A stretch of 64,000 nt of DNA. Source: Bacteroidota bacterium. Lineage in GTDB: Bacteria; Bacteroidota; Bacteroidia; Palsa-948. Numbering within the stretch: position 1 is the first letter of the stretch; each line of letters begins with the position of its first letter. Below, piece after piece: positions 28,940 to 37,979 of this stretch. The notes below the pieces were generated by a model that did not search any database, was not told where the DNA came from, and was given only the letters and a program-made list of their open reading frames with translations. Location of the stretch: contig PLUL01000006.1 of the NCBI GenBank assembly GCA_003164895.1, positions 19,504 to 83,503 of the forward strand, given 5' to 3'. Made by a program: the position numbers and the translations under genes.

Positions 28940-30031
28940 TTAATCAAACAACGATATCTGCCCTTTCGATTTTTCCTTTAGAAATATTTCCCGCCTTTGT
29001 TTGCCGAATGCTTCCGTATCAAATTCGAATTTATCTTTTCGTTTCATATACTTTTTTACAGACATCTTAAATAGACTACGGATGGATTCCGCAATATTTC
29101 CTTCTCCTTTTGTTCTTGTTCCAAAGCGACTGTCGTTCACTTGTCCGCCATGGCAGGATTTAATATGATTCCAAACTTTATCCGCACGGTCAGGAAAATT
29201 TTTATGAAGCCAATCTTTAAACACATCCGCAATCGCTCCATTCAGACGAACGATTGTCATACCTGCAACGGATGCTCCGTTTTCAGCAGCAGCTTTTATC
29301 ACCTCCGGAATTTCATGGCTGTTAAGTCCCGGAATTATTGGCGCATTCATAATCCCGACAGCAACTCCTGCATCCGCAAGATGTTTAACCACTTTGAAAC
29401 GATTTTTATAAGTAACAGTTCTCGGTTCCATTTTTTGGCGAAGTTCTTCATTGAGAGAAGTAATCGTTACCATCACATGAACGAGATTTAGTTTCGCGAG
29501 TTCAGAAATAATATCAAGGTCGCGGAGGATAAGCGCATTCTTTGTGATGAGTGAAACCGGATGCTTGTATTTTAAACAAACCTCCAGAATTTTTCTTGTG
29601 ATTTCTAATTTTCTCTCTATTGGCTGATAACAATCCGTATTTCCGGAAAGCATAATCGGAGACGGATCCCAATTCTTTTTCTGAAATGCTTTCTCTAAAA
29701 GTTCGGGCGCATTTTTCTTTACCAGAATTTTTCTTTCAAAGTCAAGCCCCGAACTGTAACCCCAGTATTCATGGGTGGTGCGCGCATAGCAATACAAACA
29801 ACCATGCTCGCAGCCCTGGTAAGGATTCATGGAATACATTCCCGGAATATCAGGACTCTTTACGATATTGACAATTGTCTTTGGAAATACTTCTATGTAT
29901 TGGGTTTGTTCCTCTTGAAGCAGTGCCTCATCAATCAATTCAGGAAATTCCTGCACATAAGAATTTTTAATGAAACGATTGTGCGGATTCACCTGCGAAC
30001 CACGACCATGAAAATATTTTTCTTCACTCAT
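28940..30031 (-). CDS. Radical SAM protein, PA0069/SplB-like family
   Basis: 363 residues from the ATG at 30031; an upstream in-frame TTG is rejected. The iron-sulfur motif is CEHGCLYC (C74, C78, C81 in this numbering). The family opening HGRGSQVNPHNRF and the block DPSPIMLSGNTDCYQPIE match the PA0069 group related to spore photoproduct lyase. Reaction unknown. The barrel continues to about residue 240, and the C-terminus is basic. It lies downstream of the amidase gene on the same strand with a 23-nt gap. Confidence 0.85.
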   Translation of the reverse strand: MSEEKYFHGRGSQVNPHNRFIKNSYVQEFPELIDEALLQEEQTQYIEVFPKTIVNIVKSPDIPGMYSMNPYQGCEHGCLYCYARTTHEYWGYSSGLDFERKILVKKNAPELLEKAFQKKNWDPSPIMLSGNTDCYQPIERKLEITRKILEVCLKYKHPVSLITKNALILRDLDIISELAKLNLVHVMVTITSLNEELRQKMEPRTVTYKNRFKVVKHLADAGVAVGIMNAPIIPGLNSHEIPEVIKAAAENGASVAGMTIVRLNGAIADVFKDWLHKNFPDRADKVWNHIKSCHGGQVNDSRFGTRTKGEGNIAESIRSLFKMSVKKYMKRKDKFEFDTEAFGKQRREIFLKEKSKGQISLFD

Positions 30032-30054
30032 TTTCTTCTTGTGAAACAAAATTT

Positions 30055-31353
30055 CTACTTCTTTTTTTCTTTCACGTAATTCATTATTCCTTGAAAATAT
30101 GCATCTGCCACCTCCTCTACTCGCTTGGAAGTTCTAATTCCATCAACTGTAATTTCTTTTTTGCTCAGTGCCTTGCATTCATTAATATTATCCTGATAAA
30201 GTGATTCTCCGTAACACAAAGTTCCTTTCACTGTTCGGGTAAGAGTGAGATTGCGGCAAAAAACTCCGTTCACTCCAGTGGTGATGCAATTATCTCGCAG
30301 ATAAATTGCACATGAATCCAGCGCAGTAGGAACTCCAAGCTTTTTAGACAAACTGTTTACAATATATTTTGAAAAATTAATTGAGTGCTCAATATCGTCA
30401 GTAAGAAGCAATCGCAAGAAATCAATTCGCGCTTCAGGCTTATCTAATTCGTCAGCCGCAAAGCCTCCACCAACAAACGCCATAACAAAATCCTTTTTTG
30501 TCGGCTTGTTCCAGTTTTGATTTGTCTCGTCTACATTATAATGAATGACCAATGTTAAATCTGGATGAAACTCATTTATTTTTCTTGCGCGTTCTTTCAA
30601 TTCTTCTGAAACAAAAAATCTGCGGAAGATTTCTGTATCATTTGCTTTTTTTAGAAGGAAATTTCTTTCCTCAAAGGAAACATCGCCTCTCGCATAAGCC
30701 GAATCAAGCGACTTATGAAACAAACTATCCTTCCACTTTTTAAAATCAATTCCGAATGCTGATTGATTTGGTTTTTCGCGAGTAAGCATTACGGTTGCGC
30801 CTTCAGATTCCAATTTCTTTTTCAGAATGAGTGCAGTTTCAAGCGTAAGCTCACCTTCTATCAACTTAATATCTTCCTTAATTCCCTTCATTGTATTTTT
30901 TTTCATCTCCACCCATTTCTTTTCCATCTTGGCAGTTTCAAGGTCGCCTGCGATGTGTCCGGGGTCGAGGGCAATTTTTAAGTTTTTCAAACTATATAAT
31001 AATGATTTTTCTTCACCTATTTCATCAGGCGGATAACCAGGAAACCAATGGGTACACAAATATTTTGAATCATAAAATATTAAAAACCTTTTGAAATAAT
31101 TTATTTCAATCCATGGGATTTTAAATTCAAATTTTCTCCTCGAAGTGTCTGTAGCAGGAACATAAACTTCAATTCCATCTTTTGTAAAAGATAAAACTTC
31201 TGAAGCTTTGTTTTCCTTATCCAAATACCTGTGCATTTTCTGAGTATAAACAGCAACCAAACTATCGGAATTAATCTGAGCTTTTAAGCTAATAGCCAAT
31301 AGCCAATAGCTAAGAGCTAAAAGCAATTCGTATCTTCGTAAAATATTTTTCAT
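30055..31353 (-). CDS. N-acetylmuramoyl-L-alanine amidase (Amidase_3)
   Basis: 432 residues with a signal peptide (1-26). The zinc amidase fold starts at LKIALDPGHIAGD (H133). Glu in EGELTLETALILKKKL and His in LTLVIHYNVDE complete the predicted zinc/catalytic set. It cleaves the peptide from the glycan in peptidoglycan. It has about 100 residues before the catalytic domain and several insertions, so it is longer than a minimal AmiC-type domain. The signal-peptide codons are a 7-bp array. Its ATG is only 5 nt from the divergent arfB start codon. Confidence 0.85.
   Translation of the reverse strand: MKNILRRYELLLALSYWLLAISLKAQINSDSLVAVYTQKMHRYLDKENKASEVLSFTKDGIEVYVPATDTSRRKFEFKIPWIEINYFKRFLIFYDSKYLCTHWFPGYPPDEIGEEKSLLYSLKNLKIALDPGHIAGDLETAKMEKKWVEMKKNTMKGIKEDIKLIEGELTLETALILKKKLESEGATVMLTREKPNQSAFGIDFKKWKDSLFHKSLDSAYARGDVSFEERNFLLKKANDTEIFRRFFVSEELKERARKINEFHPDLTLVIHYNVDETNQNWNKPTKKDFVMAFVGGGFAADELDKPEARIDFLRLLLTDDIEHSINFSKYIVNSLSKKLGVPTALDSCAIYLRDNCITTGVNGVFCRNLTLTRTVKGTLCYGESLYQDNINECKALSKKEITVDGIRTSKRVEEVADAYFQGIMNYVKEKKK
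31287..31328. repeat. Heptamer array in amidase signal peptide
   Basis: Six units in register: AGCTAAT, AGCCAAT twice, AGCTAAG, AGCTAAA, AGCAATT. On the minus strand they encode LLALSYWLLAIS of the signal peptide. They also occupy the -33 region of the divergent arfB promoter. Confidence 0.7.
31331..31338 (+). promoter_or_regulatory. Promoter element candidate of arfB
   Basis: TATCTTCG, the same octamer as the tuf candidate, one base from consensus. It lies inside the 5' end of the divergent amidase gene, 20 nt before the arfB ATG. Confidence 0.35.
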
Positions 31354-31358
31354 TTCTA

Positions 31359-31757
31359 ATGTTACCTAAACTTGATTCGGAACTGTTTTTCACCGCATCG
31401 CGCAGCAGCGGAAGCGGAGGACAAAATGTAAATAAAGTTTCTACAAAGGTAGAACTACATTTTGATGTAATGAATTCCAAGTTATTAACCGACGGGCAGA
31501 AGCAACTTATTTTTTCTAAACTCAAAAATCACATCAACAAAGATGGAATTCTGAAAGTTACCGTTCAGGAAACACGTTCCCAGTTTGAAAACAAAGAAAT
31601 CGCTCTTAAAAAATTCAAAAATCTCCTTGCTACCTCTTTTCGGAAAATTAAAAAGAGGATCCGCACCAAAGCGTCAAAAGGTTCAAAAGAAAAACGCCTC
31701 AGCAGAAAAAAAAATCGTTCAGAAATAAAAAAAGGAAGAACTCAAAAGTGGGTTTAA
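31359..31757 (+). CDS. arfB: Alternative ribosome-rescue factor ArfB
   Basis: A 132-residue peptidyl-tRNA hydrolase of the YaeJ/ICT1 type. The GGQ motif is at G20-G21-Q22 in SSGSGGQNVNKVSTKVEL. The C-terminal tail from about 105 is very basic (KRLSRKKNRSEIKKGRTQ), as needed to enter the empty mRNA channel of stalled ribosomes. It diverges from the amidase gene and converges on rluA, sharing the palindromic TTAA of the stop codons. Confidence 0.92.
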   Translation: MLPKLDSELFFTASRSSGSGGQNVNKVSTKVELHFDVMNSKLLTDGQKQLIFSKLKNHINKDGILKVTVQETRSQFENKEIALKKFKNLLATSFRKIKKRIRTKASKGSKEKRLSRKKNRSEIKKGRTQKWV

Positions 31758-32437
31758 TGAGGAGGAATGTTTTTTACGAAATAATTCCACAACACTTCAT
31801 CAGGCGGATTTGCTTCAATTATAACAGGTACTTTACTCACCGGGTGAATAAACTCCGCTTTCCGTGCATGTAAATGAATGGACGCATCCTCGTTTCCTCT
31901 TTTGAAACCATACTTAAAATCTCCCTTTATCGGGCATCCGATAGTTGAAAGCTGCACACGAATCTGGTGATGCCTTCCTGTGTGAGGATTAATTTCCAAC
32001 AAATGATAGTTATCGGAACTAAAAAGAACTTTGTAATCCAATTCGGCTTTGAGCGCATCATCGGTTTCTTTTTCATAAGCACGCGACATATTTTTCTGCT
32101 CATTCTTTTTCAGGTAGTGGGTTAAATGTCCGCTCTCCGGATTTGGTTTGTTTTTCACAACCGCCCAATAAGTTTTTTTCACTTCCTTATCGCGAAACAT
32201 CTCGTTCAATCGCGAAAGTGCTTTACTTGTCTTGGCAAAAATCACAACTCCGCTTACCGGTCTGTCAATGCGATGCGCAACACCGAGATACACTTCTCCC
32301 GGTTTATTATATTTTTCTTTGATGTACTGCTTGACCTTTTCGCTGAGAGGAGTATCGCCTGTTTTATCGCCCTGAACTATCTCGGAAGGTTTTTTATTTA
32401 TCGCGATTAAATGATTATCCTCGTAAAGAACTTCCAT
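31754..32437 (-). CDS. RluA-family RNA pseudouridine synthase
   Basis: 227 residues, without an S4 domain. The catalytic Asp is D58 in the HRIDRPVSG motif, followed by FAKTSKALSRLNEMF. The region HTGRHHQIRVQLS is the conserved uridine-pocket segment. It isomerises uridine in rRNA or tRNA; the exact target cannot be told among RluA/C/D/TruC-like members. It lies 14 nt after panB, at the end of the long minus-strand unit. Confidence 0.92.
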   Translation of the reverse strand: MEVLYEDNHLIAINKKPSEIVQGDKTGDTPLSEKVKQYIKEKYNKPGEVYLGVAHRIDRPVSGVVIFAKTSKALSRLNEMFRDKEVKKTYWAVVKNKPNPESGHLTHYLKKNEQKNMSRAYEKETDDALKAELDYKVLFSSDNYHLLEINPHTGRHHQIRVQLSTIGCPIKGDFKYGFKRGNEDASIHLHARKAEFIHPVSKVPVIIEANPPDEVLWNYFVKNIPPH

Positions 32438-32451
32438 GATAAATCTTCAAA

Positions 32452-33261
32452 TCAATATTGTTCTTTCGCATTCGGAAAATCCTTCGACTTCACATCCTTG
32501 ATATAATTCTGCACAGCGCCTTTGATGTCATCGTAAAGATTCAAATACCTTCGGAGAAAACGCGGATTGAATTCATTATTTAACCCGAGCATATCATGTA
32601 GAACCAAAACTTGTCCGTCAACACCACCACCGGCACCAATACCAATCACAGGAATGAGAATCTTTTTTGCAACTTTATCGGCAAGCTCAGCGGGAATTTT
32701 TTCAAGAACAATTGCAAAGCATCCTGTTTTCTCCAGCAATTCTGCATCGCTTAAAATTCTTTCCGCTTCAACTTTTTCTCGTGCACGAACTTCATAAGTT
32801 CCGAATTTATAAATGGATTGCGGAGTTAATCCTAAATGTCCCATCACTGGAATTCCGGCTGATAAAATCCGTTCTACAGATTCTTTTATTTCTTTACCAC
32901 CCTCTAATTTAACTGCATGCGCTCCTGATTCTTTCATAATTCTTATAGCCGAATTAAGCGCCTCTTTAGAATTTCCCTGATAAGAACCAAAAGGTAAGTC
33001 AACAACAATCAAAGCACGATTTACTGCACGGACAACAGATGATGCGTGATAGATCATCTGATCAAGTGTAATCGGAAGAGTGGTTTCGTGCCCTGCCATT
33101 ACATTGGATGCAGAATCTCCCACTAACAAAACATCAATTCCGGCATGATCAAGAATTTTTGCTGTGGTATAATCGTACGCGGTGAGCATGGAGATTTTTT
33201 CTCCCTTCTGCTTCATCTGCAAAAGCACATGCGTGGTGATTTTTTTTATTTCCTTTTTCAT
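32452..33261 (-). CDS. panB: 3-methyl-2-oxobutanoate hydroxymethyltransferase
   Basis: 269 residues, usual length. It makes ketopantoate from alpha-ketoisovalerate and methylene-tetrahydrofolate, the first step of pantothenate synthesis. Conserved blocks are [59 protein letters not shown] and IGIGAG. The metal-binding Asp is in VGDS. It lies 28 nt below the FKBP genes and 14 nt above rluA; panC and panD are not nearby. Confidence 0.96.
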   Translation of the reverse strand: MKKEIKKITTHVLLQMKQKGEKISMLTAYDYTTAKILDHAGIDVLLVGDSASNVMAGHETTLPITLDQMIYHASSVVRAVNRALIVVDLPFGSYQGNSKEALNSAIRIMKESGAHAVKLEGGKEIKESVERILSAGIPVMGHLGLTPQSIYKFGTYEVRAREKVEAERILSDAELLEKTGCFAIVLEKIPAELADKVAKKILIPVIGIGAGGGVDGQVLVLHDMLGLNNEFNPRFLRRYLNLYDDIKGAVQNYIKDVKSKDFPNAKEQY

Positions 33262-33289
33262 TTGCCGGAAGATTATTTTATCAGAACAA

Positions 33290-34102
33290 TTATTTCACAT
33301 CCATCAACTCTACATCAAAAATTAAAGTTGCTTTTGCCGGAATAATAGGAGGTCTGCCGGCTTCTCCATAAGCAAGCTGATACGGAATGATGAGGCGCAT
33401 TTTATCTCCCACATGCATCAATGCAATTCCTTCGTCCCATCCTTTGATTACTTGCCCTGAACCAAGACCAAATTCAATTGGTTGTCCGCGTTGAACCGAT
33501 GAGTCAAATAATTTCCATGTGCCATCTCCCAGATATCCTGAATAATGAACAGAAACTTTTTTTCCGCTTTCAGCTTTTGCTCCGGTTCCTTTTTTAATTA
33601 CAATATATTTTAATCCGTCAGCAGTAGAATCTTTTTTTAATCCTTTCACATCCCAAGGTTTTGGAGCTTCTTTCACATCCATCAGTTCCACTTCAAAAAT
33701 AAGAGTAGCGTTGGCAGGGATTTTCCCCTGTGCGCGTTCGCCATATCCTAAAGTGGAAGGAATTGTGAGAACCGCTATATCACCAACGTGAAGCAGAGCA
33801 ATTCCTTCGTCCCAACCTTTAATTACTTGTCCTGCACCGAGTGAAAAACTAAATGGTTGACCACGGTCGCGTGAACTATCGAATTTTGTTTTTGCACTGT
33901 CAGGTAATGTTCCCACATAGTGAACGGAAACTTGGTCTCCTGCTTTTGCCTGTACACCGATTCCTTTCTTGGTGATTTTATATTTCAGTCCGGAAGCAGT
34001 TGTATATTCTTTATTCAACTCAATGGTTTCTTTCTTACCTTTTTGAGCGAACACTGTTCCTGTAAAAAGAATTACAGCGATAAATAAAATTGTTTTTTTC
34101 AT
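33290..34102 (-). CDS. Exported peptidyl-prolyl isomerase with two FKBP domains
   Basis: 270 residues with a signal peptide ending near VFAQ (about residue 20). Two complete FKBP domains follow, about 45-145 and 160-268. Each has the core VSVHYxGxLxD...[29 protein letters not shown], so both look catalytically competent. It assists folding of exported proteins in the periplasm. Its start overlaps the stop of the 311-residue FKBP gene by 4 nt (ATGA). Confidence 0.93.
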   Translation of the reverse strand: MKKTILFIAVILFTGTVFAQKGKKETIELNKEYTTASGLKYKITKKGIGVQAKAGDQVSVHYVGTLPDSAKTKFDSSRDRGQPFSFSLGAGQVIKGWDEGIALLHVGDIAVLTIPSTLGYGERAQGKIPANATLIFEVELMDVKEAPKPWDVKGLKKDSTADGLKYIVIKKGTGAKAESGKKVSVHYSGYLGDGTWKLFDSSVQRGQPIEFGLGSGQVIKGWDEGIALMHVGDKMRLIIPYQLAYGEAGRPPIIPAKATLIFDVELMDVK

Positions 34103-35034
34103 AGATGATTTATTTTTTTTGATTTAATTTCTAAAAGTTGAATATCAAATTTCATCGGCATATATGGAGGAATGAAATATTTACCTGTCTGCTGATTAAT
34201 ATAACCTACGGAATCATAAGCCAGTGATGAAGGAATAATAATGGTTGCTACTTCGCCTTTTTTCATCAGTTTAAGAGCTTCATCCCATCCTAGAATTACT
34301 TGTTTTGCTCCGATAGCAAATTTAAACGGCTGATTGCGTTTTACAGAAGAATCAAAAACAGTTCCGTTAAGAAAACTGCCGGTGTAATGCACCACAACCG
34401 TGTCTCCATCTTTCGGACTTGCACCTTTTCCTTTTTCAGTTTCAATCAAATACAATCCCGTTGCTGATGGTTTTGCTTCAATATGATTATCATGAATGTA
34501 GCGGCTTAGTTCCTGAGGACCTTTTTCTTTTCTACTTTGAATATAAGCTTGTCGTCTATCATTATCTTCTTTTTGAACTTGCGCCATAGTTTTTATCTGC
34601 ATAAGTTTTATGCCGAAAGCCATAAAATCATTTTTCTTGAGTCGTTTTGTAGAATCTCTTTGAGGAAAATATTTATTAATTGAATCGGTGCTAAGCAGAA
34701 AAGTAGCGCTGTCACCAATAGTCATCAAACGAATTCCTTCTTCAATCCCGCCTTTGAAAGTCGGCTCGCGCAGTAATTGGTCAATTCCATCATTACCCAA
34801 AAGATTGGTGCTTTCCAAAACGGAATCACCCAGCTTCTTTGCCAATTTCACTTTTACAATTTCACCGTACTTTGGATGAATGGTATCTTTTCCTTTGATG
34901 TGAAATTTATATTGCAAACCCGAAGCAGTTTTTTCGTAATCAGAATATTTAGAATGTGAACAAGAGGAAAACCACAAAGCAACAGCAGGCAGTAAACCAC
35001 CGATCATTAATTTAAGTTTCAAGTTTGATCGCAT
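34099..35034 (-). CDS. FKBP-type lipoprotein with degenerate first domain
   Basis: 311 residues with a lipobox (WFSSC, Cys at about residue 25). The first FKBP-like domain (about 35-150) is degenerate: [20 protein letters not shown] replaces the VxVHYxGxLxDGxxFDSS core. A second, intact domain (about 190-305) has [20 protein letters not shown] and [12 protein letters not shown]. Isomerase and chaperone activity in the envelope is inferred for the second domain. It lies in the operon 26 nt after the 297-residue paralogue. Its first codons carry ACTTGAA-type heptamers. Confidence 0.85.
   Translation of the reverse strand: MRSNLKLKLMIGGLLPAVALWFSSCSHSKYSDYEKTASGLQYKFHIKGKDTIHPKYGEIVKVKLAKKLGDSVLESTNLLGNDGIDQLLREPTFKGGIEEGIRLMTIGDSATFLLSTDSINKYFPQRDSTKRLKKNDFMAFGIKLMQIKTMAQVQKEDNDRRQAYIQSRKEKGPQELSRYIHDNHIEAKPSATGLYLIETEKGKGASPKDGDTVVVHYTGSFLNGTVFDSSVKRNQPFKFAIGAKQVILGWDEALKLMKKGEVATIIIPSSLAYDSVGYINQQTGKYFIPPYMPMKFDIQLLEIKSKKINHL
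35007..35027. repeat. Heptamer array at start of FKBP lipoprotein gene
   Basis: Three units, TTAATTT, AAGTTTC, AAGTTTG, in codons 3-9 of the 311-residue lipoprotein. They encode Asn-Leu-Lys-Leu-Lys-Leu. The reverse complement (ACTTGAA/ACTTAAA) matches the motif at 12243-12263. Confidence 0.4.
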
Positions 35035-35060
35035 ATTTATTTATTTATTATGAATACTTT

Positions 35061-35954
35061 CTATTGCACTTTCAAAAGCTCCACTTCATAAATCACCGTT
35101 GTGAACGGCGGAATAATTCCGGTGGACGAACCACTGCTTCCAAAAGCTAGGTGCGAAGGTATAATAAATTTGGCTTTTTCACCTTCGTGCATTCTTCGCA
35201 CTCCGATTTCCAATCCTTTGATTAATTGTTCTTCGGCACCAATAACATATTCGAATGGCTGTGTTTCATAATTGGAATCAAAACTTCTGCCGTTAAGAAA
35301 ATATCCTCGATAATTTAAAAGAGCAACTCTGCCGGAATCGGGAGAATAACCTTTTCCTTTTCGAATCTGAAAATAGTACATTCCATTGGCGATGGCAGAC
35401 GCGGTGATATTGCTGTCGGCAAGAAATTTTTCCAGAATCTTTTTTTCATCAAATTCTCCTTGTTCTAATTTTTTTTGTTCGTCGAGCATTTCTTGTTCGT
35501 GTTCTTCTTTGGTTTGAATTTTCAAAACTCGTGTTTCAACTTTCACTATGCTTGCGATGTTCATTCCTTTTGGAATTTTATCGTGATTCTTTTTAGTGAA
35601 TAAAGTATAGGCATCGGTAATAAAAGTCGCGCTGTCGCCTTGCGAGAGCAACTGAAAACCTTCGTAATAATCTTTTTCAAATTGTGGAGCTGGAAGAATA
35701 AAAGTTACAGAACCATCCAATCCAATCTTTCGTGTGTCGAACAAAACAGAATCCTTATCGGATTTAATGGTGATCTGTGCCGTAATATAATCATCGGGTT
35801 TTGCTTTTCGTTTCCCTTCGCCAATATCCTGAAGTTTGTAATAGAGCCCATTCTTGGTTGGAGTGAAGCCGGGGAACTTGGAATTGCCGCAGGAAGTAAA
35901 CACAATGTACAATGTACATAGGATAAATAATTTCCAAATACCTGATACTTTCAT
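35061..35954 (-). CDS. FKBP-type lipoprotein, tandem domains
   Basis: 297 residues with a lipobox (VFTSC, Cys at about residue 22). As in its 311-residue neighbour, the first FKBP-like domain (about 30-150) is degenerate. The second (about 190-295) is better conserved, with YRGYFLNGRSFDSNYETQPF and LIKGLEIGVRRMHEGEKAKF. It lacks some canonical aromatic active-site residues, so it may be more a binding than a catalytic module. Its start overlaps gldI by 4 nt (ATGA). The signal peptide contains a TACAATG heptamer array. Confidence 0.82.
   Translation of the reverse strand: MKVSGIWKLFILCTLYIVFTSCGNSKFPGFTPTKNGLYYKLQDIGEGKRKAKPDDYITAQITIKSDKDSVLFDTRKIGLDGSVTFILPAPQFEKDYYEGFQLLSQGDSATFITDAYTLFTKKNHDKIPKGMNIASIVKVETRVLKIQTKEEHEQEMLDEQKKLEQGEFDEKKILEKFLADSNITASAIANGMYYFQIRKGKGYSPDSGRVALLNYRGYFLNGRSFDSNYETQPFEYVIGAEEQLIKGLEIGVRRMHEGEKAKFIIPSHLAFGSSGSSTGIIPPFTTVIYEVELLKVQ
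35901..35921. repeat. Heptamer array in FKBP lipoprotein signal peptide
   Basis: CACAATG, TACAATG, TACATAG in register. On the minus strand they encode LCTLYIV just ahead of the lipobox. Confidence 0.45.
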
Positions 35955-36502
35955 CTTACTTCTAATAATTCTAAATCTACTACGATGGATGACAGTGGCG
36001 GAATCTTTTCGTCATCTCCGTGCATGCCATGCGCCATGTACGATGGTAGAATGAATTTTGCTTTATCTCCAATGTGCATGAGCAGAACTGCTTCGTGCAA
36101 TCCGCTTTCGATGTCCTCGCCTTCCACTTTAAATTCTTTTGCTCCATCTTTGTCGGAAGAATAACATTCCGTTCCGTCAAGCAAAGATACTTTGTAATTC
36201 ACTTTTACAAAATCGCCCGACTGCGGCTGCTTTCCCTTTCCTTTTGCGAGAAACAGGTAGCGCAATCCTGTTCCTGTTTTTTGCATTTGCCAATCGTGAT
36301 GAATAATGTATTGATTTATTTCATCCGATTCTTTTTCCACTTCATACTTATTTACTTTTTCAAGCGACTGCTTGAATTGATTTGGATCCGCTTTCTGTTT
36401 GGGAGCAACTTCATTTCCGCAGGAGGAATAAAGAAAAGACAATAAGCAAAAAGCTATTGGCAAATTAAAAACTGATGAATGGGAATTTAATTTCACGTTC
36501 AC
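35951..36502 (-). CDS. gldI: GldI-type FKBP lipoprotein
   Basis: 183 residues with a lipobox (YSSC, Cys about residue 28) and one FKBP-like domain (about 70-180). Features match GldI of gliding Bacteroidota: a long helix before the domain, the variant YKVSLLDGTECYSSDKDGAK, IESGLHEAVLLMHIGDKAKF and the motif PSYMAHGMHGDDEKIPPLS. GldI is needed for gliding and type IX secretion in Flavobacterium johnsoniae. The start is a GTG overlapping the DHH gene stop (GTGA). The DHH-gldI pairing also occurs in Flavobacteria from memory. Identity is inferred from these motifs. Confidence 0.65.
   Translation of the reverse strand: MNVKLNSHSSVFNLPIAFCLLSFLYSSCGNEVAPKQKADPNQFKQSLEKVNKYEVEKESDEINQYIIHHDWQMQKTGTGLRYLFLAKGKGKQPQSGDFVKVNYKVSLLDGTECYSSDKDGAKEFKVEGEDIESGLHEAVLLMHIGDKAKFILPSYMAHGMHGDDEKIPPLSSIVVDLELLEVR
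36428..36463. repeat. Decayed heptamer array in gldI signal peptide
   Basis: Read on the minus strand, TTGCCAA, TAGCTTT, TTGCTTA, TTGTCTT and TTCTTTA follow each other at 7 bp. They encode the hydrophobic signal segment (LPIAFCLLSFLY). Confidence 0.35.
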
Positions 36503-37509
36503 TTCAAAAGCTGGTCTTTGTATTCAGGAAGAAGATTTACAAAATCAGTAACCACTTCATCAAGTGTTTTGTGGGCTTCGCCACCGGCAGCGTTCAGATG
36601 TCCACCACCGCTGAAATGTTTGCGGGCGAATTTATTCACATCGTAATTTCCTTTGGAGCGGAAAGATATTTTTATTTCTTCTTTCATTTGAAGGAACAGC
36701 GCGGAGAAACGAATTCCTTCTACCGAAAGCGGATAATTTACCAACCCTTCGGTATCGCCTTTTTGAAAACCAAACTTTTTGAGCTCGGTGGCAGAAAGAG
36801 AAATGAAAGCAGCATTGAATTCTTTCAGCAAGGTCATTTTTTGAAGAGCATAGCCAAGCAGTCGCACACGATTTTCGGAATTGGTATCGAAAATGTTGGT
36901 GTAAGCCAATGTGTTTTGCGCTCCCGCTTCGATGAGTTGCGCAGTAACGTGATGCGTGTGTGCCGAAGTGGTGCCGATGCGGAAGTTAAGCGTATCCGTC
37001 ATGATGCCGGCATAAAGACAGTTGGCAGATTTTTTATTGATGAGTTTTTTATCGCCCAGCAATTCAATGAAATCAAAAACAAGCTGCGAAGTAGAGCAAG
37101 CACGTTTATCACTCAGCATATAATCGGCAAACTTTTCGGGCTGAAGATGATGGTCAATTAATATTTTGGTCGCTTTGGCTTTCTTCACACATACACCCAC
37201 TTCTTCAATTCTTCGGAGTGCGTTAAAGTCAAGACAAAAAATAACATCGGCTTTTTTAATGATCTTCTCCGCTTTTTCGGGATGCTCGGAAAACTCGATC
37301 ACCTTGTCATCGCCCGGAAGCCATTGCAAAAAAGTGGGGTAACCGTTTGGCGTAATAACTTTTACACGATGCTTTTTGCGGATGAGATAATTATACAATC
37401 CCAGCGAAGAACCCATTGCATCACCATCGGGGTTTTTATGGGTGACAATAACAATGCTTTTGCGCGTGGAGAGCAGTTCCTGAACTTCTATGATTTCTTG
37501 ATGAGTCAT
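36499..37509 (-). CDS. DHH-family phosphoesterase (NrnA-like)
   Basis: 336 residues with two subdomains. The DHH part has HKNPDGDAMGSSLGL (H24, D28, D30), FCLDFNAL and the eponymous LIDHHLQPEKF (DHH near residue 120). The DHHA1 part ends in FSGGGHLNAAGGEAH. Such enzymes degrade nanoRNA or dephosphorylate pAp in the cytoplasm. It heads a seven-gene minus unit (this gene, gldI, three FKBP genes, panB, rluA) with overlaps or gaps of 28 nt at most, preceded by TATATTTG. Confidence 0.92.
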   Translation of the reverse strand: MTHQEIIEVQELLSTRKSIVIVTHKNPDGDAMGSSLGLYNYLIRKKHRVKVITPNGYPTFLQWLPGDDKVIEFSEHPEKAEKIIKKADVIFCLDFNALRRIEEVGVCVKKAKATKILIDHHLQPEKFADYMLSDKRACSTSQLVFDFIELLGDKKLINKKSANCLYAGIMTDTLNFRIGTTSAHTHHVTAQLIEAGAQNTLAYTNIFDTNSENRVRLLGYALQKMTLLKEFNAAFISLSATELKKFGFQKGDTEGLVNYPLSVEGIRFSALFLQMKEEIKISFRSKGNYDVNKFARKHFSGGGHLNAAGGEAHKTLDEVVTDFVNLLPEYKDQLLK

Positions 37510-37540
37510 ACTAAATGAGTGTACATTTTCTTAGAGGCGG

Positions 37541-37548
37541 CAAATATA
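37541..37548 (-). promoter_or_regulatory. TAnnTTTG promoter element of the DHH-gldI operon
   Basis: TATATTTG on the minus strand, 31 nt upstream of the ATG at 37509; the predicted leader is about 25 nt. Confidence 0.5.
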
Positions 37549-37589
37549 AGAATGATGGGTTAAGAGTAAATAAAATTTATGGGTTTGTG

Positions 37590-37763
37590 TTAAGATATTG
37601 CTGATTTATGAGCGCTATTTTCCGCAAATGCAATGATATGACCATCTATGTCAGAAACATAACAAACAGTATCGCCCCAGTCTCTTGGTAAAATGGGACT
37701 AATTTCTTTTGCGGTAGCAAGTATCAAGAATAAAGACAAAATATATTTAATACGATTTTTCAT
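37590..37763 (-). pseudogene. Truncated VOC/glyoxalase-family remnant
   Basis: A 57-codon frame. Residues 19-48 (KEISPILPRDWGDTVCYVSD, then IDGHIIAFAE) are the typical last strand pair of a vicinal-oxygen-chelate domain. The rest of the domain, about 90 residues including the first metal His, is missing. In its place is a short hydrophobic start (MKNRIKYILSLFLILATA). The result cannot be a working enzyme; I read it as a deletion remnant. Confidence 0.5.
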
Positions 37764-37979
37764 TTTCTATTCTGCTGCACGGCTAAAGTAGTGATTGTCT
37801 GTTTGCCTTTGTCCTCATACCTCAACCCTGTACTTCTCTTCTCCTTAAGACAACCGAGCGTAAAGCGAAGGTTGGAAGCGGAGTTCGGGGAGCGTAACAT
37901 CGCCAATACGCGAAACAAAAATTATCAGCGGAAGGATCAGCCAGTTATAATAGTCAAAAGGTGTGCTCACAAATTATTT

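Larger units (their letters stand above)
37510..37979. other. 470-bp region without an intact gene
   Basis: It holds the DHH-operon promoter candidate, a VOC-domain gene remnant (37590-37763) and about 215 bp with no recognisable coding content. The part around 37849-37915 is GC-richer than its AT-rich surroundings (30 of 60 bases G or C in 37861-37920). The long plus-strand frame there (37791-38210) runs antisense into the T9SS gene and looks spurious. Confidence 0.6.
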
